Below are positions 51,756 to 62,700 of a DNA stretch of 64,000 nt, piece after piece. A program made the translations under genes and the position numbers. A model generated the notes under the pieces. That model had not been told where the DNA came from. It ran no database searches and saw only the letters and a list, made by a program, of their open reading frames with translations. Source of the stretch: Leishmania martiniquensis (lineage: Eukaryota > Euglenozoa > Kinetoplastea > Trypanosomatida > Trypanosomatidae); the NCBI RefSeq assembly GCF_017916325.1, contig NC_090154.1, positions 375,001 through 439,000 on the forward strand, read 5' to 3'. Numbering within the stretch: the first letter of the stretch is position 1; each line of letters starts with the position of its first letter.

Positions 51756-54437
51756 ATGTGGCTCACATCGTCCCCGCCGGAGACGGGCGCGGATACCTTG
51801 GCGGCCATGGCGAAGGTCACCGTCGCGGGTCCAACCTTACACGTCACACCGTCGCCGCGGTGCTGCTTGCACGTTTGGGTCGTGGGCAACCCAATCAGCG
51901 GTGGCAAACAAGGTGCAGCAGTGCTGAATCGACTGGAGATGCTGTTCTGTCAGTCGTTTGGAGAAGATATGGTACACACCACCAGCAGCAGCGGCTTCTT
52001 GCAGAATCTGTCTTGTCATCCTCTGCCAGACTCGGCGACATCACCGGTATCGGCGGTGAATGCTCTATGGACTGCTGCAGCAGCAGCCATGCCAGCGAGG
52101 CCAGCCGGCTGCTCACAGTCCCCACCGGCATCCTCCAGCAGTGGGGCTGCGGTACGAACTGTCATCATCCGCACCGACGAGAAAGGGCACGCAAAGGCGG
52201 TGAGCGACGCTCTGAGCCAACGCGTGCTCTCCTCACGCCTCAACACCGATCGGTGGCGGCCGTCGCAGGGTCGAAGGTCACCGTCCACGCAGCATATCCT
52301 TCTCATCGTTGGTGGGGATGGGACGCTCAGCGAAGTTACAAATGGGCTGTGCGAAGGAACGCTGACCTGGTTTGCGCAGCGTACGGCCAGCGGCAGCGCA
52401 CGCACCAGCGCTGCCACCACCACCACATCGGACGCGCATGTCGAGCGCGAGGCAGCGGTGCTGTCGCAGCTTCTTCCCGCCGTTATATACGTGCCCGGAG
52501 GTACCGGCTCCGACTTTTCCAAGCTTGGATTATGCTGCCGCACCCCAGAGGACGCTCTGCGCGTCGTGCGCGACGGGCTGGCACATCAGCTCTTCCCGGT
52601 CGCGAGCGGAAGCTGCGGTGACGACAGATCTCATCGTGATAGCGAGGCGTGGGGGGCTGTGGCCTCGAGCTTGCCTCTCTCACAGTACGGCACCTCCGCC
52701 CTATCAGAGCTGCCGGCTTGCTCGGCGCATGCGGTGGATGTCGGCCGCATCGAGTTTCTGCGAACCGGCACGCGACACTTCTTCATCAATGAGTGCTCAG
52801 CTGGCATGTCGTGCGACGTTGTTCAGCGCGGAGAGCGGTTTAAGCGCTGTCGATGGATTTCTATGTTGGGCGGATCGCTCCTCTTCGCCACGTCAGCCCT
52901 TGTCTCGCTCCTGTTCATGGCACCAAAGCCACTGTACATCTGCAAACTGCCCCCACGTGTGCCGCTGTCGGCCACCTCTACAACGCCGCTGGACGACTAC
53001 GACACAGACAGTGCAGCGGCCGAGAGCGACGCGAGTTGGGTGCAGATGCGCAGGGAAGATGACGGCAACGGCGAAAGCGGCGGTAGCTCGGCCGGGTTGT
53101 GCAACCGCAGCGCGTACACGAAGCCGACCTCCGCCACCTCGAGCTCCGATGCGGGTTCGGTGCCGCCTCGAGGCGGGCCGAATTCTCTTGTGGCGCTTGC
53201 CCCGTTTCTATCTTTGCGCACGCCGCTGGAACGGCTGTGCGCTCAGCTGGGGTGGAGCGTATGCACAGAGACGGAGGGTCCTGCCCGCGGTCATGACTCA
53301 TGTGGCCCCTCCCATACCCTCGCCAGCACCTTCACCCAAGGAGCAAAGGCCGCTTCTGAAGCCGAGAAGGGTTCGGCGGCGTACGCGCAGCACGCGCGCG
53401 CATCGATCCCACCGCCCAGTGCTACGACGGTTCGATGCAGTCTGCAAACTCCGCCTCATCAAGTCCTGCAACTTCTCGATATTAACAGGAACGAGCTCGA
53501 ACTTCACCGTCTACTGCAGCAGCCAGAACGCTACCTTACCGGCGTTCCGGTGGTGAGCCTAAGCGGCGACTTGGCCATCCCTATCACCTCAACGAAGGTC
53601 ACAGGTGACGATATCAGCGGCAAAGACGCTGTCTCAGCCGCGAGCTTCGATGAGGACGAAGAGCAGTACGAGTACATCCGCTGCAAGCTGAACGCGCAGG
53701 CAAGCAGTGGTGACTGGACGAGTGAACATCTCTTTCGGGTAAGCAGTGAGGCTCTAGGCGCTGACACGGAGGCCGGGACAGGGGTCATAAGTGCCAGCGT
53801 GCGGCCACACGACGTCAGCGATGGCAGTTTTTCGTCGTTGACTTGGGTGGAGCTGCCGTCGTCGATGATCGCCTTCGCAAACGGCCGCTGGTACGGTGGC
53901 GGCATGCTCGTCGCCCCGCACGCGAATCCCACAGACGGACTGCTCAGCTGCACCAACTGGGTCGCCACGATTCTGCCGTTTGTAGCCGGTGTTCGTTCCA
54001 TCTACACAGGGGGGCACGTTCACTGGCGCAGCACGAGCGCCTTTGATGGCGCGCGGTTTCTCATCACGAGTGCGCCTCCTTCCTCTGCCAGCGGGGCGAT
54101 GGTGGGGCCGATGGACAGATTAGTGAACGCGCCCTCGGGCGTGGAAGAGGAACTTTACATGGAGGCGGACGGCGAAGTGCTGCATGCGGCTCCGGCGATT
54201 GTAGAACTTGCCGGCAAGATTACCTTCCTCGTTCCTAGTACGGCCACGGTGTGCCTTGGCAATGCAGCGCCCGGCACAACTCGCGAGCGTCTTGCTGCGC
54301 AGACGCCGCCGCGAAGCTGCGCCACAGTGTTGCCCACTCCCGGTCGACGTTTTCGTTGGCTTCACGATGAGCTGCGACGCTTGCTGAGGCAGTTGACGAA
54401 CGGCACATCGCAATGCAGGGGCACAGGCAATCGTTGA
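51756..54437 (+). CDS. DAGK_cat-family lipid kinase (diacylglycerol/sphingosine kinase-like)
   Basis: 893 residues from the ATG at 51756; a GTG at 51621 begins at the splice site and was rejected, and an ATG at 51807 is possible. Members phosphorylate a hydroxyl on a lipid such as diacylglycerol, sphingoid base or ceramide. Conserved elements in order: GNPISGGKQG (residues 44-53), GGDGTLSEVTNGL (186-198), VPGGTGSDF (246-254), DVGRIEF and FFINECSAGMSCDVV, the helix after KRCRW, WYGGGMLVAPHANPTDG (712-728), and the nucleotide-site strand EADGEVLHAAP near 803-813. The loop normally written GTGND has Ser for Asn (252). An insertion of roughly 270 residues (about 405-675), low-complexity in its first half, separates the helix from GGGM. 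The lipid substrate is not decidable. No transmembrane segment is required; the hydrophobic stretch near 365-390 corresponds to the family's conserved helix. Confidence 0.85.
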   Translation: MWLTSSPPETGADTLAAMAKVTVAGPTLHVTPSPRCCLHVWVVGNPISGGKQGAAVLNRLEMLFCQSFGEDMVHTTSSSGFLQNLSCHPLPDSATSPVSAVNALWTAAAAAMPARPAGCSQSPPASSSSGAAVRTVIIRTDEKGHAKAVSDALSQRVLSSRLNTDRWRPSQGRRSPSTQHILLIVGGDGTLSEVTNGLCEGTLTWFAQRTASGSARTSAATTTTSDAHVEREAAVLSQLLPAVIYVPGGTGSDFSKLGLCCRTPEDALRVVRDGLAHQLFPVASGSCGDDRSHRDSEAWGAVASSLPLSQYGTSALSELPACSAHAVDVGRIEFLRTGTRHFFINECSAGMSCDVVQRGERFKRCRWISMLGGSLLFATSALVSLLFMAPKPLYICKLPPRVPLSATSTTPLDDYDTDSAAAESDASWVQMRREDDGNGESGGSSAGLCNRSAYTKPTSATSSSDAGSVPPRGGPNSLVALAPFLSLRTPLERLCAQLGWSVCTETEGPARGHDSCGPSHTLASTFTQGAKAASEAEKGSAAYAQHARASIPPPSATTVRCSLQTPPHQVLQLLDINRNELELHRLLQQPERYLTGVPVVSLSGDLAIPITSTKVTGDDISGKDAVSAASFDEDEEQYEYIRCKLNAQASSGDWTSEHLFRVSSEALGADTEAGTGVISASVRPHDVSDGSFSSLTWVELPSSMIAFANGRWYGGGMLVAPHANPTDGLLSCTNWVATILPFVAGVRSIYTGGHVHWRSTSAFDGARFLITSAPPSSASGAMVGPMDRLVNAPSGVEEELYMEADGEVLHAAPAIVELAGKITFLVPSTATVCLGNAAPGTTRERLAAQTPPRSCATVLPTPGRRFRWLHDELRRLLRQLTNGTSQCRGTGNR

Positions 54438-55527
54438 TGCGCTTGCGGAAGTACGAAAGGGGTCTGGCGCGTGCCTTTTCGCATGGAATGGATCTCTTTT
54501 TTAAAGGCGTGTCCGCGCCTCTGCGCGCCGTGGCTGTGTGTGTGTGTGTGTGCGCGCAGAGGGAGGCGAAGAGGGCAAAGGTTGGATTTGGGGCGTATGC
54601 CCGGGTCAAATTCTCTGCCTCTCCTCCCTCCCCCTTTTCAATGCTTCTCCTCTCGCTCATCCACAGCGCACGTGAGATGATCTGTGCCCACCCCGCCCCA
54701 CCCGCGCGCTCCCTCTCTCTCTCTGCATGTACGGCATCCGCGACTCGGTTTAGGGCGGACAACACGCGCCAGAGGAAGAGAGGGAAGGAGTGCGTGGGTG
54801 GGGTGGGTGCGTGTGATCGTTACACCCCCGCCCCCTACCCCACCCACCCTTCCTCTCCCAAGCCACGTGCGTGTATGTGTCCGCTCACGAATATATTGAT
54901 GTGCTTGCGCTGCCGCATCAGCGCCTCCCTCCACCCCACCCCCTTTCTTTGGTGCTCGCGTACTTTTGCGCCACTGCTTCCTTCGTCTGGCTGTGATTGC
55001 GCATCTCTGCTGGGCATCGTCCGCTCGTCCACTGAGCCCGCCTGCCCACTTACTTCACCTGGCCCCGCCGCTATTTCCCCTCGCCACCCTCCTCTCGCCG
55101 CCATATGTACAAGACATCTGTGCGGCTGATGGGTGCTCCTGCACGCATACACATACATCATGTCAGCGCATGCGCGTCCCTGGCGAGAGGAGCGCGACAA
55201 CGCATAAGATTTACGCTATCCACGAGTTCAAGTAAGCCCTTCGCACCGAGGCTACGGCAGCACATTCTTGTGTATGTTGACTAATGTCTTCCTTCCCCAC
55301 CTACACACACGCGCACCACGTTAGCATCGAGGCGCACAGGTAATGCTTCTTTACGACCTCGCGCTGTGCTCGGCATGCCATGGATTCGCTGCGCGTAGGT
55401 GTGTGCCTCTGCCAGGGGCGCCCTCTGCTCGGCGCACCCACTACTGTGAAGCGCGTGCGGGCGTGAGGGGATGGCGGGGCGCGGACTCCTGGCACCGACA
55501 CGCCTGTCGCGACGCATGCGTGTAAGC

Positions 55528-55880
55528 GGCGCAGGCATTTTTCAGGCGGCATCGCCGGCAACGGAAGCCACAGTCATCGAGTCTGCCCTCCGCAGACAAG
55601 AAGCGCGCCCTGCGCCAGGCCGCCAAGGCTGCGCGAATGCGGGCACTGGGCACAGGCACTGCCAGCCACGGCATGGCATGCGCACAGGACGCGGGGTGTA
55701 AGAGGGCCCTGACCTGGAGCTGGCCGACTTCCTCCTGGAGGCGGCACGCGCGGATGCCGGTATGCAGCCCACACGAGTCCGTCTGGAAGCCGCGGTGGCG
55801 CACACAGGGCTGGATGCGCTGTGGCCTGTATGCGCCTGCACGCGTACATATGTATATGTGTCTCGGTTCGTGTGTGGCCC
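55528..55880 (+). pseudogene. possible decayed coding remnant
   Basis: Two short + strand stretches read like ordinary protein but in different frames: AFFRRHRRQRKP...SADKKRALRQAAKAARMRALG (about 55536-55650) and, after a frame change near 55700, EGPDLELADFLLEAARADAG...VRLEAAVAHTGLDALWPV (about 55704-55830). There is a TAA just upstream of the first and no usable start. No family is recognised. This may be chance in GC-rich DNA. Confidence 0.25.
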
Positions 55881-56659
55881 AACACACATTCGCTGATGCG
55901 TTTGTCTCGAAAGAGTCGACCCCGTTATGGACGGCTGCTGCGCAGAGCGCGCGGCATCGCCGCGTGAGCACCGTAGCCGCGCTCCTCTCGGACGCCCAAA
56001 GAGGCGCCGCCTGAAGCGCCCCAGCGCCCCCCCACCCCTCTTTCAGCCGTGACCTTCTCTCACTGCGGCTCATTATCAACTCTCTTTCACCGCCCACATC
56101 CCTTCTGCTCTGCACCTCGACCTTTGCCCACTTCCCATCAGGGGTCACTCCCTCAAAGCGCTTGCGCACAGCGCTCACCTGTCCCTGGGTTGGCGACGGT
56201 ACAGTTGAAGGCCCTGCCAGTCACGCTGAGCACACGTGCACATGGGAGAGGGGACGTATCGGCATACTATTCTCATACCCTCTTCCCCCCCCCCACACAC
56301 ACACACGCACACGCACACACATACATCCGACTACTCTGGGCCGCGGTTTGCTACGTCATTACCGCGAGGCGTGTAGCCGGTGAGGCTGAAGGGCGAAAGA
56401 GACAGAGATAGAGAGGGGGCGGTCGCTAGCCAGGCCCACCAGTAAGCGGGCAGGCTGGGGCGTGGGAGGTTCAGGCACCACCTCCCTTCGCGGTCTTCAC
56501 ACACCCTCCTCTCGTCGCCCTCCTCTCCATCGGCACTTGTTTCCCATCATAGATTGCGGCGCAATATCGTCGGCACCACGCAGTCTGACCGACGAGTGTG
56601 TCCACGGTGCATTTGTGGGTTCTCTCATTCATCCTTAGATCTCAACACATTTTTTACCC

Positions 56660-56686
56660 GGCTCTCCTGCCTTTCTCCTCTTCCAG
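56660..56686 (+). promoter_or_regulatory. probable trans-splice acceptor, giant protein
   Basis: GGCTCTCCTGCCTTTCTCCTCTTCCAG with AG at 56685-56686. The first ATG downstream (56763) opens the giant frame, 76 nt away. Confidence 0.6.
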
Positions 56687-56762
56687 CGCGTCCTCGGGCG
56701 CAAGTGCAGACGGCCTCCTCTCCTCCGCCGTATTCCTTCACGAAGCGGCCACGCGAGACACA

Positions 56763-59700
56763 ATGATATGCATCGAGCCCGATGTGGACTACTTCCGGTT
56801 GCACCTGCGGCACGTGCGCGTGCCCGTATCAGTGCTCGAGCAAAGCCCTGACGCAATCGCCGCCACCTCGACGCCAGCGCGATCGCGGGCGCGTGCGGAA
56901 GCGACAGGGTCTTCGGGTGCAAGACGCTCTGGTCCGACTGCGCCCTTCCCCTCGTCTTCTACTGCGCTGTCGAAGGGGTTGGCAGCCGCGCAAGGGCCAA
57001 TGCGCCGGAGAGATGGCGGCAGCGAGGACGGCAACCACCTCTCCGCAGATGAGGCATCCTCCTGCGCCAAGGTAACTCTCGAGGAACGCGCCGATGCGGT
57101 GCATCGCGCATTACTGAGCGCACAGCGCGCCCACTTTCCTTATGAGATCGCAGACACGCTCGAGCATGTCTATTTGCTCGCTGTAACGCACTGCGCCCCC
57201 CTGCTGCTGGCTCATCAGGCCGCCACCCAGGACGCCTTGGACGGCCTCACCTCCCTCAGCAGCCTCCTGCCGGAGGAGCTGCGCTATCGCACTTTTCCCT
57301 CTCACCTCAACGTTCTTCTTGACCCAGCATCGGCCGCGGCCGACGCTGCAGAGGAAAACGGGAGCTCCGCTGGTGCGGTCGCGCCGGTGCCGCAGCGCGT
57401 TCCTGCGACACAGCACTTCTACGACTCCTTCTTCCTGCTCTCGCGTGCCCTGACACCCGATCAGCAAGTGCTCTATCGCCAATGGCAGCGCAGCGGCCGC
57501 TGCCCCGTCTCCTGCGACGCCGTGCAACGCCGAGAAGCGACCGTTGAAAAGTGTAGCCGGGGCGGCGGCACACGTGGTGGCCACAGCACAGAAACAGTGT
57601 GTTTCTCAGTCATCCAAGGTCACTTCATCCATTGCGTGCCAACGTGCGGGAGTGTCGGCAGCAGCGCGGCGACAGCAGCGACAGGCACCTCCACCTCGCG
57701 TGACAACACTCGCCGTGTGGTGGGTGAAAGCGAAAGCTACACGGTGTCGTCCACTGCCCCCAAAGGCGATAGGGGTGCGCAAGCGACGTTGACATCAGTG
57801 TCGTTGCCGGAGGCTCGGTCGCTCTTCTTCTCTGTCTACCGCATTCCCCTTAGCCGCTTTCGGCCTGCCGAGCAGCAGTACTACACGAGCCAGCGCGAGG
57901 AGTTGCGGTGGCGTCAGCGCCACCGCGTGTGGCGGCGAGAAGGGCAGACTGTGAAGCAGGTGTCAAGTTCTGCCACGTCGTCTTGTGGCTTGTGGAGCTC
58001 CTGCAGCAGGTGTCGAAGCAGCGAGAGCGAGGATGAGGAGGACGACTGGGAGAGAGAGGTAGATCCGGCCGGAAAGGCAGCTCCGCCGCGGCGTGCCTAC
58101 GACGCGGCCGATGCCCTCGAGCAGCTCTTCAGCCGCGAAGGCCACGGTGTTGGTGGTGCAGCAGAGCAGACTTCCGTGGCGGAGCAGCGCAGTGCGACGC
58201 GCTTCTTTCGTACATGCCACGAGGTGCTGACAAACTACGCCATTGCGCATTCACTGTCGGCAGCCACACGCGCAGTGGAAAACGAGGAAGCGGCAGCAGG
58301 GACGCGAGTGGCCGTTGGCGCCGCGCCCTCATCGTCGTCGGACACCGCCACCGCAGCCGAGCCTTCCCCAGCACACCAGCAGCACTGCCACCCTCGGCCG
58401 CCGCCGTCGTTCCCACGCCGGTTTCCTGGCATCTCCTACGTTGGTGTCGCCCGCCTCCTTTACTCGCTGGCCCCATGCGACTGCTACCACCTGGTGAAGG
58501 ATGGCAACCCCCTCTATGATGCCCACTCGTGCCGTGCTTCGTACGAGCCGCAGGCGGTGCCCCTCTGCCTGTTCTCAGACCTCTCGCCGGAACCTGGCGC
58601 GGCTGCAGGGACGCAACGGCAGCGAGGTGGCACGGGTGGCGGCGGCAGCGGTGCTCTGCAACTGGCGCAACTAAAGCTGAAGCCATCGCGGCGCGCGGCG
58701 GCTGCTCGGGGCGTCGGCGAGAGGGATTGCTGTTCCAATGGTATACCCGACAGCACAACAGCAGCCGCCTCTGTCGCGCCGTTTGTGGCCTCCGCCTCCG
58801 CTGCTGAAGCTCGGTCGCCGACGTCAGGAGTAGCAGGCGACGGTGCCCACGGCGCGGCAGCTGGAGGCTGCCAGGACGGCCTCGTGCGCACGCTGTTCCC
58901 GTCCCGTGCGTCCTCCCCAGACCGCGCCGGCCAAGCAGCCGCGACCGTGCACGGCACATCGCATCCTCCGCACTCGGTGACGGACGGCTTCCTCCTTGTG
59001 TCGGCATCTCTCATATGCAACAGCATCTCCGGAAACCCAATGGCACGGCCGCAAAGCCTCGTGGAGAAGGGGGTACGCGCGTCCAGCTTTCTCCTGCCTG
59101 ACGGCGCGCGCACCGGGGGCGGCACCGAACCGGGGCGAAGCTGTCGCGCTCCACATGTCGCCGCTTCGGCCCGCAAAGAACCTGCTGCAGCCGCTGTCAA
59201 TCTCTTCAAAGCACTTTCGCAGTCGTCGCTGGCGCAGCACAAGCTGCGGTACGGCAGCATACGCCCCATCATCTCTGTCGCTGTGCTTGACAGCTCGCAA
59301 CGCATGTCAGGTGGCGCGAGCCCGGACGATGCACGATCGCACGGCATTCGTGAGGCGACGCAGCTGCAGTTGAGTCAGCACTACTGCTGTCGCGGCCTCG
59401 TCGACCACACGTGGTTTTCTATTCCAGTGCAGCGCACACCGGCGGAGCAGGAGGCGATTCAATGGATGCCCGTGATGCTCGGCTCCACAGAATGCGTGAG
59501 TGACGTCGGGTTGCGGACGGCCGTGCACCTCGGCATCTTTCCGTGTGCGTCGCTGCGGTCTCGCGGGGCGAGCGGCGGCCCTGCCGATCTCGCGAGCGCG
59601 TGTCCGTCCGCGCCGCCGGACCAGTGTGACGGAGTACTGCCGACCCGTGAGGGCGCACTGTCGTCGTTGAAGCCGTCGCAGTCCATCAAGAGGGCGGACT

Positions 59701-62700
59701 CTCCTGCCGCGCTGAGGCAGACGGCGGGCAGTGGCGCGGCTGCTGTTGCCGACTACACCCACATCAGCTCCAGTATTCCATACAGAAAAAAGGACATGGG
59801 CACTGCAGTGGGTTCCTTGGCACCACTGCGAGCCCTCCCCGTCAACTATGCCGAAGACTATGCCGAGCATTCCTTCTCTGGACGAACGGCGTGTCCATCG
59901 TCGAGAGCCGGCATCCACGTCGGAGCCGCTCGGCCAAGCGCGCTGGGGAACCGTCGATCACCGCGGGGAGGCAGAGAGTGCGGAAGAGAAGCAACTGCTG
60001 CCTGCGCTACTAGGGTCGCCCCGGAGCAGTCGCTTACGTGGAGCGCCGAGGGGGGATGGAGGCACGACTGCGCGCTGCCGAGCTCCCTTGCCGCCCGTCG
60101 CACGAAAACAGGTGTGCCCCTCGCCCTTGACTCCACTGGGGGCGGCCAGCCGTACGCGGTGCCGCATGGCATGACCGCCACAACGACGCCGCCCATCACG
60201 AGATCTTCGCTAAACCGCCGCCTCGACGCCCAAGCGCCGTGCGCAACTGCGAAGCGAGGTTGCCTTTTTCCAACGGCGGCGGTCTCGGGCGAAAACGGCG
60301 AGGTCGACAACAAGCATGTCGGTGCTGGCATGACGGATGAAGAAAAAGCACGTGCCCGCCCTCCCCCCGTGACGGCCACGTCGGTGCGGATGGCGCGTGG
60401 CGGAATCGCGCTTACCTTTGACGTCGAGCCAGCGCAGCAGCGGAAGCCGTCTTCATCCGCCGCGACCAGTAGTGCATCAGCAGCATGTCGGCGCAGCGCC
60501 CATCCTGCCATGGTGAACATGCGGCGTTCGACAAAGCTCCTGGGCGACGGTGGCGCTACCGCGCACGGCAGCAGAAGTGGGAAAAGTGCTGCGAGAAGTG
60601 CAGAGGCTGACGACGTATCCGTCGAGACGGCTTCGGACTCGGTGGATGCTGACAGTACTTTTCTGAAACGTCATTCATCGCCTTCCCGCACGCGTGGAAC
60701 CGCGCGAACGCTGCAGGCGACAACATGGACCACATCGCGAGGGCCCGCGAGGGGGGGAGTGCTGGCAGCGGCCGAGAATGCAGAGCATGGCGACCGTCAC
60801 GGTGGTGGCGCTGGTGGCCGTGACGGTGCTACGTTTGGCTTACGAGGCAGCGACCCGATCGCAGCGGCGCTACCATACTGTATAGCCGGCACTCTGGGAC
60901 CACAGCAGGCAGTAACGAAGACAATCAACTGGGCCGACCAGTCGCTTCCCAGCGCCGTCGTCACGAGCAACACCGGCACTCACCGCCGCGGAAGTCCTTC
61001 CTCACTCCCTGCCCAGCGCACCACCGTGGAGGCCATCGAGATGGAGAAAAGAGAGCTGCAGCTCGACGCAGCCCGCAGCGTGCGCGGAGGCGGTGCAACA
61101 TGGATACCAGCAGCGTTGGCCGCGGCGGCGGCGGCGGAGCACCGTGCTGGGGCGTTCGATGCCAGCTGCAGTAACTACAGCAGCATAAGCAGCGGCTCTC
61201 TACAGGCCAACCTATCGGTGCCCCACCCCCATTCTTTTCGTACGCAGCCGAGCACGACGTCATCTGCGAGAAGCGACCAGCCGTATCACGTCGAGGCAAG
61301 CTCCCCACTGAATCCCACATGGCCACCACGCTGGCTCGGGTCATCCACACCATTTCCGCCTTCCAGTGGACCTCCCCGGCACGCACAGCAGCAGCAGCAG
61401 CAGCGGCAGACATCACGACCCACCGGTCCATCCGGCAGCGTCAGGGCAACGCCGACACAAAGTTTTTCTCTTCTCCCCGCACCGCTCGATCAAAATACAG
61501 AGCTCAGCCACCGAAAGATTGCACCGGCACCGGAGCACCAACTGTCGCAGCACATGTACCAGGATGACGGTCGCCTTCTTCCAGCTTCACGCCAGCATGG
61601 CTCACGTACCGCTAGCTTCTTCGCTGCTTCTGCACCGCACTTAAGCTTCTCACCGTCAGCACTGGACCTCTCCGCCTCTGGTGTGTCGGTTAGTAGCAAG
61701 AGCGACTCGACAGCCATATGGCTGCCGCCCCACCAGATCCCGTCAGTGTCGTCGTCGCCGCCGCAGGAACGCTTCTTCGATGACCCCATCGCTCGACGGA
61801 CAGCGCACAAAATGCATGAGCTCCACCGCGGCACACCGACCCCAGCCGCTGCCGCTACACCGGTTGCAACCAGCGACGGCAGCGCCGCTCCGCGCAGTGC
61901 GCAGAGTGCGACCAATGCACCAACCTACTTCTCCATGGCGTGGAACGCCCGGAAGACGGTGCAGGGAGCATCGGAGTCGGTGCCATGCCTATCGCCGGAT
62001 CAGCAGCGCCTCTCACCTGAGGTGGCAGAGTGCCCCTTCCCGTCCTCCCGGCTCTCTCCCACGGCGCGGCGAACCATCGGAGCCGGTCGTCTCTCATTCC
62101 CCACGTCTGCTCAGGCACAGCGGTACGGCAGCGGTGGGGGTGGCGGCCTCTTCATCGACGAGTACGATGACGCAGCCGTCACTACCGGCTCGGCGCCACA
62201 CCTCGGTAACGGCGGCGGCCGGGCAGCAAGTCGTGTGCGGCCCCGTGGTCTCTCTGCGATGGATACTGCGTGGTGGCAACCCGTTCATGAGCTGTCCTCG
62301 GCGCCGAACCTCCGCCATGGCATCACAGCGCCGGTAGCACGTCTGTCGCGCTCGAGCACGAGCGCATTGCGCTTCTCGGGCACCGAGCAGCCGTACAACC
62401 TTCCTCTAGGTGCCGCCTCGAGCCCTAACGGTCATCGTGGGGAACTTTATGGCGATGAGCGCGGATATCACCGAACCTGCGGCACCATCGCAGGTGATCC
62501 CTCTCTTCAGCAACGCGGTCGGCGCTCGTACGACAACTGTGTAGCCTCGGCCCCTGGCGCTCTCTTGGGAGGCGCGAGGCACGATAGCAATAGGGGCGCG
62601 GACGATGTCTTTGTGGAGGAGCTTTCGCTTTCGCCGGTGAGGCTGCACCGCACGCAGCAGCGGACGCCGTTCGCGGTGCGTCGCGCCCGTCGAGCGGCGT

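Larger units (their letters stand above)
54438..56762. other. spacer lipid kinase - giant protein
   Basis: Pyrimidine-rich at both ends with (GT)n and (CA)n. The middle (about 55.4-55.95 kb) has more coding-like composition and may hold a decayed gene (listed separately). Confidence 0.6.

Noticed and set aside
52855..52930. Hydrophobic stretch in the lipid kinase as a transmembrane helix
   Set aside because: It coincides with the conserved amphipathic/hydrophobic helix that follows the DVV motif in this kinase family, so it is better explained by the soluble fold.
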